In this document: positions 1 to 4,996 of the stretch, piece by piece | Layout: each line of letters starts with the position of its first letter | How positions within the stretch are numbered: position 1 is the stretch's first letter | From: an uncultured Oscillospiraceae bacterium | GTDB lineage: Bacteria; Bacillota; Clostridia; Oscillospirales; Oscillospiraceae | Assembly: GCA_934589665.1 (NCBI GenBank) | Contig: CAKTOJ010000099.1 | Coordinates: forward strand, 1 to 5,694 | Direction: 5' to 3' | DNA: 5,694 nt | Program-made: the position numbers and the translations under genes | The notes under the pieces: model-generated | What the model was told of the DNA's origin: nothing | Seen by the model: only the letters and a program-made list of their open reading frames with translations | The model's database searches: none

Positions 1-164
1 GTCAGATAGTCGAATACGATCGACAGCTCACGGTCGCTCAGCACTTGGGAGTGACCCTTGGGGGCCTCCGTGTAGTCTTTGAGAATGGTGATGATGTCCT
101 TCGACTGCATGCCGAAGTCCTTCGCCAGACTGCTCACTTTGTTTTTATTTTCCGTAGTAGCCAA
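1..164 (-). CDS. infB: Translation initiation factor IF-2, N-terminal part (cut by window edge)
   Basis: This is the first 54 codons of IF-2, the GTPase that places initiator tRNA on the 30S subunit and promotes subunit joining. The reading begins M-A-T-T-E-N-K-N-K and continues with the IF2_N helical module: VSSLAKDFGMQSKDIITILK at about residues 10-29, then a segment ending SDRELSIVFDYL. The start is a TTG at 162-164. It is chosen because a strong Shine-Dalgarno GGAGGT (171-176) lies exactly six bases upstream and no ATG in frame is better placed. The GTPase domains lie beyond the left edge, so completeness cannot be judged. It is the fifth gene of the rimP-nusA-ylxR-ylxQ-infB order known from Bacillus and Clostridia, 30 bases after the ylxQ stop with no terminator between. 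Identification rests on the N-terminal module plus gene order; both agree. Confidence 0.93.
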   Translation of the reverse strand, partial: MATTENKNKVSSLAKDFGMQSKDIITILKDYTEAPKGHSQVLSDRELSIVFDYL

Positions 165-194
165 TATAACACCTCCAAATGTGATGGGACCGAA

Positions 195-857
195 TTACTG
201 ATTATCTTTCTTTGCGCTGCCCTTGCCGCGCTTGACGGGGCGGGCGTTGACGTACCGGGTGCGCGCCGCGGCCTTGACCGCTGTGCGCCGCCGCTGCTCA
301 CGGCTGGGCTTTTTGACGCCTGCCGGTTCCGTGCGTTTTTTTGCACCGGTCAGGGCGGCTTTCCTGCCATCTGCCGTTCCGGCGCGCTTTTCTCTGCCGT
401 GCGGCTCCTCCGGTGCGGGGACTTCCGCGGCCTTTGGCTTCCGCTTTTTGCCGGTGCGGACATTCTTCTCGTGCGCCTCAGCCTCTTTGCGCCGCTCGGC
501 GGCGCGTTTGGCCTTGACGGCGAGCTTTTCCGCCGTCTCGGAGAATTTTTCGTCCTCCTCGGCAAGCTTCTTGGCAATGGCCTCGGCAAAGCCAATGTCG
601 GTGACGGCCAGCATCGCGCAGCTCGACCGCCCGACCGCCCGGCCGAGCGCGTCCTTATCTGCCCCGATGCGGCACCAGAGACACTGTCCCGCGTCGGCAA
701 AATGCCGCACCCGGCGCACACTGTTCTCTGCCGCGTCGGCGGCGACTAAAATGAGCCGCGCGTCGCGCGCCCTTGCCGCCGCGCCGGTCGGCTCCTCGCC
801 GACGGCCAGCCGGCCTGCCTTCTGGGCCAGACCGATGAGGTTCAACAGCTTATTCAC
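195..857 (-). CDS. ylxQ: L7Ae/L30e-family RNA-binding protein YlxQ with long basic C-terminal tail
   Basis: A 220-residue protein. Residues 1 to about 97 match the L7Ae/L30e/S12e fold: NLIGLAQKAGRLAVGEE at residues 6-22, then the central strand RLILVAADAAENS (34-46) and a second strand around CAMLAVTD (80-87). The family binds kink-turn-like RNA, and the Bacillus YlxQ of about 100 residues is thought to be a ribosome-associated member. Here residues 98-132 form a highly charged probable helix, and residues 133-220 are low-complexity, with about a third Lys/Arg plus Ala and Pro. This roughly doubles the usual length. The start is GTG (855-857), supported by GGAAGGAGAG a short distance upstream. 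It overlaps the end of ylxR by eight bases, so the two genes are probably translationally coupled. The stop is TAA at 195-197. Family assignment is confident; the exact RNA target and the role of the tail are unknown. Confidence 0.9.
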   Translation of the reverse strand: MNKLLNLIGLAQKAGRLAVGEEPTGAAARARDARLILVAADAAENSVRRVRHFADAGQCLWCRIGADKDALGRAVGRSSCAMLAVTDIGFAEAIAKKLAEEDEKFSETAEKLAVKAKRAAERRKEAEAHEKNVRTGKKRKPKAAEVPAPEEPHGREKRAGTADGRKAALTGAKKRTEPAGVKKPSREQRRRTAVKAAARTRYVNARPVKRGKGSAKKDNQ

Positions 858-1122
858 CGCGCATCATCTCTCCTTCCAGCTCGTCGTAGAGCTCCGGCGT
901 GATGGCGGTTTCAAACGCCCGCTCCAGCGCGCGGGATTTCCGTGCGCGCTTGAGACATTCGGCGTTTGGGCAGAGATACGCCCCGCGTCCGGGCTTTCTG
1001 CCCTTGAAATCCAGCGAGATCTCGCCCTCGGGCGACTTGACCACGCGGATGAGCTCGCGCTTATCCCGCATTTCACGGCAGCCCACGCATTGGCGCTGCG
1101 GGATCTTTTTCACTTTTTGCAT
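850..1122 (-). CDS. ylxR: YlxR family RNA-binding protein (RnpM, DUF448)
   Basis: A 90-residue protein, the normal size for the YlxR/DUF448 family. Hallmarks are RQCVGCREMRDKRELIRVV at residues 10-28, GRKPGRGAYLC at 41-51 and the nearby CPNAEC. Four cysteines (12, 15, 51, 56) sit in two CxxC-like pairs, as in many Clostridial members. In Bacillus subtilis the homologue has been reported to bind the RNA of RNase P and modulate its activity, hence the name RnpM; the same role here is inferred from homology. The ATG at 1120-1122 has GGGAGG six bases upstream. The gene lies 56 bases after nusA, a gap holding a GC-rich hairpin, and its last eight bases overlap the GTG start of ylxQ. The position between nusA and ylxQ is the canonical one. 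Confidence 0.95.
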   Translation of the reverse strand: MQKVKKIPQRQCVGCREMRDKRELIRVVKSPEGEISLDFKGRKPGRGAYLCPNAECLKRARKSRALERAFETAITPELYDELEGEMMRGE

Positions 1123-1150
1123 GAACTGCCTCCCTGATCTGTTTCTGCCG

Positions 1151-1174
1151 GTCCGGCCGCACAGAGCGGCGGAC
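1151..1174 (-). other. GC-rich intercistronic hairpin between nusA and ylxR
   Basis: Starting four bases after the nusA stop codon, the mRNA can form a nine-pair GC-rich stem with one bulged base. The arms are GTCCGCCGC (1166-1174) and GTCCGGCCGC on the plus strand (1151-1160), with the five-base loop at 1161-1165. On the transcribed strand the stem is followed by CGGCAGAAACAG, not a run of U, so it does not look like an intrinsic terminator. Possible roles, all inferred, are a 3'-end block to exonucleases after processing, an RNase site, or a pause before ylxR. Its loop and stem lie upstream of the ylxR Shine-Dalgarno and leave it free. Confidence 0.6.
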
Positions 1175-1178
1175 GGAT

Positions 1179-2249
1179 TTACGCTTCCTCTTCGTCCTTA
1201 TAGGACTGGGGCTTGATGTCAATTTTATAGCCGACCAGACGTGCCGCAAGACGGGCATTCTGACCCTCCTTACCGATGGCGAGGGAGAGCTGGTCGTCGG
1301 GCACGATCACGCGGCAGGACTTGCTGCCGTCGTCCGCCATGCGGACCTCGACCACATCGGCGGGAGCGAGTGCCGCGGCAATGTACTCTGCAGGATCGTC
1401 GCTGTACTTGACGATGTCGATCTTCTCGCCGCGCAGCTCTTCGACAATGTTGTTGACGCGAGCGCCGCGGGGACCGACGCAGGCGCCGATGGGATCGACG
1501 TTTTCGTCGTTGCTCCACACAGCCATCTTCGTGCGGGAGCCGGCTTCGCGCGCGATGGAACGGATCTCGACGGTGCCATCGTAAATTTCAGGCACCTCCA
1601 GTTCAAACAGACGCTTGACAAGGCCCGGATGCGTGCGGGAGATGACGACCTGCGGGCCGCGGGACTGGCGGCGCACATCGACCAGATAAACCTTGACACG
1701 CTGGCCCTCGACGAGCGTTTCACCCTTGACCTGCTCGCCGGCGGTGAGAATCGCGTCGGTCGCTTCGGCACCCGTGCCGATGCGCAGGGCGACGCTGCCG
1801 TTGCGCGGATCGATGCGGGTGACGACGCCGGTGAGAATCTCGTGCTGCTTGGAGTTGTACTCCTCGTAGACCATGCCGCTCTCAGCCTCGCGCAGGCCCT
1901 GAATGATGACCTGCTTGCCGTTGCCGGCGGCGATACGGCCGAATTCAACATTGTCGACGGGGATGTTCACAATGCTGCCGACCTCGTACTTGGCTGAGCG
2001 CTTCTTCGCTTCCTCAAGAGACATCTGCGTGCCGGGGTTCTCGACTTCCTCGACGACCTCCTTCTGCACGTACATCTTCAATTCGCGCTTATTCTCGTCC
2101 ACATCCACGACAACATTTTCCACGCCCTCGTGGTCACGCTTGTAGGCCGTGGTGAGCGCCTGCACGATTTTATCCATCATAAAAGCGGGGGAAATGCCGC
2201 GTTCCTTTTCCAGCATCGCCAGAGCGGCAAAGATTTCATCACATTTCAT
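1179..2249 (-). CDS. nusA: Transcription elongation/termination factor NusA
   Basis: A 356-residue NusA, which binds RNA polymerase and nascent RNA to control pausing, intrinsic termination and antitermination. The N-terminal polymerase-binding domain spans residues 1 to about 130 (KCDEIFAALAMLEKERGIS near the start). An S1 domain lies at about 137-203. KH1 carries the GPRG loop at 259-262 within ACVGPRGARV, and KH2 carries GKEG at 326-329 within LAIGKEGQNARLAARL. The protein ends in an acidic DEEEA, with no extra C-terminal acidic repeats of the E. coli kind; the length fits Firmicutes. The start is the ATG at 2247-2249 with AAGGAG nine bases upstream. A longer in-frame opening reaching 2336 would run into rimP and lacks a suitable ribosome site, so I reject it. 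It follows rimP after 40 bases and precedes ylxR. Confidence 0.97.
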   Translation of the reverse strand: MKCDEIFAALAMLEKERGISPAFMMDKIVQALTTAYKRDHEGVENVVVDVDENKRELKMYVQKEVVEEVENPGTQMSLEEAKKRSAKYEVGSIVNIPVDNVEFGRIAAGNGKQVIIQGLREAESGMVYEEYNSKQHEILTGVVTRIDPRNGSVALRIGTGAEATDAILTAGEQVKGETLVEGQRVKVYLVDVRRQSRGPQVVISRTHPGLVKRLFELEVPEIYDGTVEIRSIAREAGSRTKMAVWSNDENVDPIGACVGPRGARVNNIVEELRGEKIDIVKYSDDPAEYIAAALAPADVVEVRMADDGSKSCRVIVPDDQLSLAIGKEGQNARLAARLVGYKIDIKPQSYKDEEEA

Positions 2250-2289
2250 GGAATTGAACTCCTTATTCTGTATGATAAAAATGATATGG

Positions 2290-2745
2290 TCAGAAGTCGC
2301 AGCGCAGACGAACAAGTGCGATCTCCGGTTTTTCAAAGCGCAGAGACTGTTCGCCCACGGTGATCGTTACCGCGCCGTCATCATAGCCGGCAAGCACGCC
2401 GGAAAACTCCTTGCGTCCGTCGCGCGGCTTGTAGGTCTTGAGCAGTACATCCGCACCCATAAACTGTTCGAAGTCCGAGGGGCGCTTGAGCGGGCGCTCG
2501 GCTCCGGCAGAGCCGACCTCGAAAACATAGCTTCCCTCGATGGGATCGGCCTCATCGAGCAGATCGCTCACCGTGCGTGAAATATTCTCGCAGTCGAGAA
2601 TGTCCACGCCGCCGTCCTTGTCGATGAAAAGACGCAGATACCACTGTCCGGCCTCGCGGACATACTCCACGTCCCAAAGCGTGCAGCCGTTGGCCTCCAC
2701 GACCGGACGGGCGAGCTCAGAGACAATCTCAGTTACTTTTTTCAT
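2290..2745 (-). CDS. rimP: Ribosome maturation factor RimP
   Basis: A 151-residue RimP (YlxS/DUF150), needed for efficient maturation of the 30S subunit. The N-terminal alpha/beta domain covers about residues 1-88: LWDVEYVREAGQWYLRLFID (23-42), then DCENISRTVSDLLDEADPI (51-69) and EVGSAGAERPL (76-86), which corresponds to the conserved EVSSPGLERPL signature. The proline and leucine of that signature are both alanine here, a mild departure. The C-terminal SH3-like domain (about 90-151) includes FSGVLAGYDDGAVTITV. The ATG at 2743-2745 has GAGG five bases upstream. It is the first gene of the operon, with a promoter candidate at 2850-2878 and a leader of about 100 bases that contains a terminator-like hairpin. 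The stop is TGA at 2290-2292. Confidence 0.95.
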   Translation of the reverse strand: MKKVTEIVSELARPVVEANGCTLWDVEYVREAGQWYLRLFIDKDGGVDILDCENISRTVSDLLDEADPIEGSYVFEVGSAGAERPLKRPSDFEQFMGADVLLKTYKPRDGRKEFSGVLAGYDDGAVTITVGEQSLRFEKPEIALVRLRCDF

Positions 2746-2793
2746 GGCAGCCTCACTTTAACCTGTGAAAGTTTTGACTTTGGCAAAAAATGC

Positions 2794-2823
2794 AAAAGAA
2801 AGAGCGGACCGGAAGTCCACTCT
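2794..2823 (-). terminator. Terminator-like hairpin in the rimP leader (candidate attenuator)
   Basis: Read on the transcribed strand, AGAGTGGAC (2823-2815) can pair with GTCCGCTCT (2809-2801). This gives nine pairs with one G-U wobble and a five-base loop, followed at once by TTCTTTTGCATTTTTTG. The opposite strand has no U tract, so the signal points leftward into the rimP operon. It lies about 20 bases downstream of the predicted start of transcription and about 55 bases upstream of the rimP ATG. It is therefore placed as a premature terminator in the operon leader. If the promoter is really downstream of it, it would instead be a second terminator for the peptidase gene. I saw no convincing antiterminator pairing. 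Confidence 0.6.
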
Positions 2824-2849
2824 GCCTGACCAACTGGAATAACATGATC

Positions 2850-2878
2850 ATCTTACCATAGCTTTATGCCGATTGCAA
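2850..2878 (-). promoter_or_regulatory. Probable sigma-A promoter of the rimP-nusA-infB operon
   Basis: On the minus strand a -35 TTGCAA (2873-2878) and a -10 TAAGAT (2850-2855) are separated by exactly 17 bases. Each box matches the consensus at four of six positions. A TG one base before the -10 gives an extended -10 element. It lies downstream of the peptidase terminator and upstream of rimP, predicting transcription from about 2843 and a leader near 100 bases. Confidence 0.6.
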
Positions 2879-2934
2879 GCCTTTTATTGGCGCACTATTG
2901 GCTTTTCTTGCGAAAAAACAGGCGGTTTTGGACG

Positions 2935-2960
2935 AAAAGGAGCATCCTTGCGGATGCTCC
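2935..2960 (-). terminator. Rho-independent terminator of the M23 peptidase gene
   Basis: A perfect nine-pair stem, GGAGCATCC (2939-2947) with GGATGCTCC (2952-2960), has a four-base loop. On the minus strand it is followed by TTTT (2935-2938). It begins 12 bases after the peptidase stop codon at 2973-2975. A looser T run also flanks the other side, but no plus-strand gene ends here. It separates the peptidase transcript from the rimP operon. Confidence 0.9.
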
Positions 2961-2972
2961 CTCGTATTTTTA

Positions 2973-4655
2973 TCAGGAAAGGTAGCGCATGGGGTTGACA
3001 TAGCTGCCGTTGTACTGCACACCGAAGTGGCAGTGTACGCCGCTGGCGACGCCGCTGCGGCCGGCCTTTGCGACCTGCTGGCCCTTATAGACCGTCTGTC
3101 CGGCAGAAACGGTGAGCGAGCTGTTGTGTTCATAGTAAGTCACAAAGCCGTTCTGATGGTCGATGATGACCACATAGCCCATCGCGCCCTTATAACCGGA
3201 ATAGGTGACAACACCGCCGTCAGCGGCATAGATGGGCGTGCCGTAGGACACGGAAATGTCGATACCCATATGATTGGTGGACGCACCGCGGATACCGGTG
3301 TTGCGATAGCCGAAGTAGGACGTGATGCGGCCGCTCGTCGGCCAGCGGAAGCTGCCGGTGGGGTACCAGCTCGGACGTTCCTTGGTGCCCTGTGCGCGCA
3401 GCTCGGTCACGGGCTCGGTGAGCGTGACGCTCGAGAGCACGGTGCGCTCGGTCTCCTCACCGTTGATATAGGTGACGTCGGCCACGACGTCCGCCGTGCC
3501 GTAGGAGCCCTTGGAGAGCACCTTGTAGTCACCCTTATACATGCTGGGATCGTCGGTATAGGTGATGTCGTACTGGATATCCTCGACATAGTTCTGACGC
3601 TCCGTGACCACAACGGTCAAGTAGGGAACGGCGTTGGAGAGCGTCAGCTCATCGCCGATCTGAAGGCGGTTGATGTCAAAGTCGGGGTTGATGGCCAGCA
3701 GCTCCTTGGTGGTCATGCCGTGGCTGTTGGCAATACCGCTCCAAGTGTCACCCTTGACGACGGTGTAGGTCACCTCGCCGGCCTTGGTAGAGTTGAGGAT
3801 CTCGGCGATCTGACCGAGGTTGACGATGCTCTCCGTCGGGACATAGCCCTCGACGATGCGCACATCCTCTTCAAAATCGACCGTCAGCGTGTCCTCGGAG
3901 ATATAGCTCTCCTTGAGCTGGTTGAGCAGGCCGTCGAGCGCGCCCTCATACTGCGTCGAGCCGATAAGCTCGTCGTTGATATATAAGGAATAGCCGCGCG
4001 TGACAAGGCCGATTTCGTCGTTAAGGTCTTCCTCCAGCTCGCTGCGGCTGACCAGCTCGCTGCGCGCCACCAGTCCCTTGGAATACTGGATCGACTCGTC
4101 GGAGAAGGTGAAGCTCTTGCCAAGCGTTTCGGTGGTGATGCCTGCGACATTTGCCGCAACGCGCTTGGCATCGCGTTCGCTTGCGACCACATCAAGTGCC
4201 TTACCGTCGTAAATGACCGTCGTGCCGAGCGTGTAGCGGGAGACGAGTACGGCGAAGGCGGCGATGGCCAATGCACCGCCGACAAAGATCAGCTGATGGT
4301 ATTTTTTCGCGCGCCATTTGATTACGCGCCGTCCACCGGTGCGGTGAATCACACGGCGGCGCAGGATGCGCAGCTTCTCGCGCGCCAGCGCGCCCCAGAA
4401 GGCGAGCATGCCGAAGAGCAGCAAAAGCGCCTGCACGGCCACGCTGTTGGACTCCGGAAAGCTGCGTGCACGATCCTCATGGATCATGCCGCGCAGACTT
4501 CTGCTGATCCGGCGGAGCTTCTGTCCAAACGGCTCGTCCGCACGGCGGGTCCTCGTCTGAGAGCCCTCTGCCTGCGCGGCTGCTGCGGCCTGTTCGGCAC
4601 GCGGCGTTCTGCGCGCCGAACGGCCGGATTGATTTGTACGTTTATGTTGTCCCAT
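2973..4655 (-). CDS. Membrane-anchored LysM-G5-M23 peptidoglycan endopeptidase
   Basis: A 560-residue predicted cell-wall metallopeptidase that cleaves peptidoglycan cross-bridges or stem peptides outside the membrane. Residues 1-70 are very basic and Ala-rich, presumably cytoplasmic. Hydrophobic segments lie at about 71-91 and 121-139. An uncharacterised extracytoplasmic region spans 141-295. A LysM module at about 296-340 includes YTVVKGDTWSGIAN and LQIGDELTL. A G5-like domain at about 350-425 is followed by the M23 (LytM/Gly-Gly endopeptidase) domain at about 440-560. The expected zinc and catalytic residues are present: H462 and D466 in NHMGID, H510 in YYEH, and H541 and H543 in GVHCHFGV, so it should be active. 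The ATG at 4653-4655 with GGAG five bases upstream is preferred; the GTG two codons earlier overlaps that ribosome site. It is monocistronic, with its own promoter and terminator. The substrate bond and the gene name cannot be assigned. Confidence 0.93.
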   Translation of the reverse strand: MGQHKRTNQSGRSARRTPRAEQAAAAAQAEGSQTRTRRADEPFGQKLRRISRSLRGMIHEDRARSFPESNSVAVQALLLLFGMLAFWGALAREKLRILRRRVIHRTGGRRVIKWRAKKYHQLIFVGGALAIAAFAVLVSRYTLGTTVIYDGKALDVVASERDAKRVAANVAGITTETLGKSFTFSDESIQYSKGLVARSELVSRSELEEDLNDEIGLVTRGYSLYINDELIGSTQYEGALDGLLNQLKESYISEDTLTVDFEEDVRIVEGYVPTESIVNLGQIAEILNSTKAGEVTYTVVKGDTWSGIANSHGMTTKELLAINPDFDINRLQIGDELTLSNAVPYLTVVVTERQNYVEDIQYDITYTDDPSMYKGDYKVLSKGSYGTADVVADVTYINGEETERTVLSSVTLTEPVTELRAQGTKERPSWYPTGSFRWPTSGRITSYFGYRNTGIRGASTNHMGIDISVSYGTPIYAADGGVVTYSGYKGAMGYVVIIDHQNGFVTYYEHNSSLTVSAGQTVYKGQQVAKAGRSGVASGVHCHFGVQYNGSYVNPMRYLS

Positions 4656-4692
4656 AGTCACTCCATAAAATCTATGAAAGAAAAGACGTTAA

Positions 4693-4715
4693 ATTGGTTA
4701 CAATTTGTAACAAAT
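4693..4715. promoter_or_regulatory. Palindromic operator candidate over the peptidase transcription start
   Basis: GTTACAATTTGTAAC at 4697-4711 is a perfect dyad (seven-base arms around one T). One mismatched pair outside it is followed by three more matched pairs, giving 4693-4715. It lies just downstream of the predicted -10 box (4719-4724) and covers the expected start of transcription near 4712, where a bound dimer would block the polymerase. Read on the minus strand it also contains TGTTAC and TGTAAC four bases apart. This resembles the WalR (YycF) direct repeat TGTWAH, but that site normally has five bases between hexamers. The regulator is not known. Confidence 0.5.
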
Positions 4716-4718
4716 GAT

Positions 4719-4747
4719 ATGATAACCTTTTTCCCGGCCCGCGTCAA
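4719..4747 (-). promoter_or_regulatory. Sigma-A type promoter of the M23 peptidase gene
   Basis: On the minus strand a -35 TTGACG (4742-4747) and a -10 TATCAT (4719-4724) each match five of six consensus bases and are separated by exactly 17 bases. Transcription would start near 4712, giving a leader of about 57 bases before the ATG at 4655. Confidence 0.75.
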
Positions 4748-4820
4748 CCCCTCTAAAGCTATGGGGAAAGGACGGCGGAGGAGGCGGAGAGGGAGCTGCC
4801 CGCAATATTTTGCCGCAGGG

Positions 4821-4865
4821 GAAGAAAAACGGCACAACATCTTCTGCTTTCTCCCCGTTTTCTTC
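4821..4865. repeat. Long inverted repeat upstream of the pta promoter
   Basis: The arms GAAGAAAAACGG (4821-4832) and CCGTTTTCTTC (4855-4865) are complementary apart from one extra A, around a 22-base spacer. A shifted pairing of GGGGAAGAAA with TTTCTCCCC in the same stretch is also possible. No transcript is known to cross it in either direction, so it may be a protein site, or a hairpin if an unrecognised RNA is made here. Confidence 0.45.
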
Positions 4866-4877
4866 AATTTCTGAAAT

Positions 4878-4905
4878 TCATCAAAAAATTGTAAATTTTT
4901 TATGA
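4878..4905. promoter_or_regulatory. AT-rich dyad acting as possible UP element of pta
   Basis: TCAT-c-AAAAAATT-gta-AATTTTTT-ATGA is a dyad with 12-base arms and one unpaired C. It ends seven bases before the -35 box at 4913. Its A/T runs fall where the alpha subunit of RNA polymerase contacts UP elements, which would suit a strongly expressed fermentation gene. A regulator site is equally possible, given the symmetry. Confidence 0.45.
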
Positions 4906-4912
4906 TTTGGTG

Positions 4913-4941
4913 TTGAGAGACGAAAAAAACAGGTGTATACT
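4913..4941 (+). promoter_or_regulatory. Sigma-A type promoter of pta
   Basis: A -35 TTGAGA (4913-4918) and a -10 TATACT (4936-4941, five of six consensus bases) are separated by 17 bases that include a seven-A run. The predicted start is near 4948, giving a leader of about 50 bases before the pta ATG. Confidence 0.75.
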
Positions 4942-4957
4942 GTTAGCCGTTAATTCA

Positions 4958-4975
4958 TGCCGCCCCCCTGCGGCA
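4958..4975 (+). other. Hairpin in the pta 5' leader
   Basis: TGCCGC (4958-4963) and GCGGCA (4970-4975) form a six-pair stem with a CCCCCT loop in the middle of the short leader. It ends eight bases before the Shine-Dalgarno AGGAGGA (4984-4990) and leaves it exposed, so a 5'-stabilising role is more plausible than a translational switch. No U tract follows. Confidence 0.5.
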
Positions 4976-4996
4976 GCATTATTAGGAGGAATTCCC

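Larger units (their letters stand above)
4656..4996. other. Divergent intergenic control region between the peptidase and pta
   Basis: These 341 bases contain no supported gene. Leftward and rightward promoters sit near the two ends, leaving about 165 bases of shared upstream DNA (4748-4912). That stretch has a purine-rich tract at 4763-4795 (only three C in 33 bases) and a series of dyads: 4796-4818 (imperfect), 4821-4865, 4866-4878 (AATTTCTGAAATT, perfect) and 4878-4905. The right third is markedly AT-rich compared with the GC-rich genes. A 69-codon open frame on the minus strand across the region starts at TTG with no ribosome site and has no recognisable character. Confidence 0.7.

Noticed and set aside
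223..1137. Long plus-strand open frame (304 codons) opposite ylxQ and ylxR
   Set aside because: It is antisense to two well-supported genes, is Arg/Ala/Ser-rich as expected from GC-rich third positions, and has no ribosome site or recognisable domain.
2250..2336. 29-codon N-terminal extension of NusA
   Set aside because: It would overlap the end of rimP and lacks a Shine-Dalgarno, while the ATG at 2249 has AAGGAG and matches the family N-terminus.
2746..2800. Second promoter for rimP (TTGCCA with a weak -10 near TTAAAG)
   Set aside because: The spacing is 19 bases, the -10 match is poor, and transcription would start within the rimP ribosome site.
2898..3986. 362-codon plus-strand open frame opposite the M23 peptidase
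   Set aside because: Its Val/Ala/Gly/Asp/His-rich composition mirrors the antisense of a high-GC gene. It has no plausible start signal and contains the peptidase terminator at its beginning.
4693..4715. Assignment of the palindrome as a true WalR box
   Set aside because: The hexamers fit but the spacing is four instead of five bases, so only resemblance can be claimed.
4658..4867. 69-codon minus-strand open frame ahead of the peptidase, as a possible leader peptide
   Set aside because: It starts at TTG without a ribosome site, begins upstream of the predicted promoter so would not be on that transcript, and has no family-like features.
4296..4874. 192-codon plus-strand open frame running into the intergenic region
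   Set aside because: Its first half is antisense to the peptidase N-terminus and the rest is translated purine-rich intergenic DNA; no ribosome site is present.
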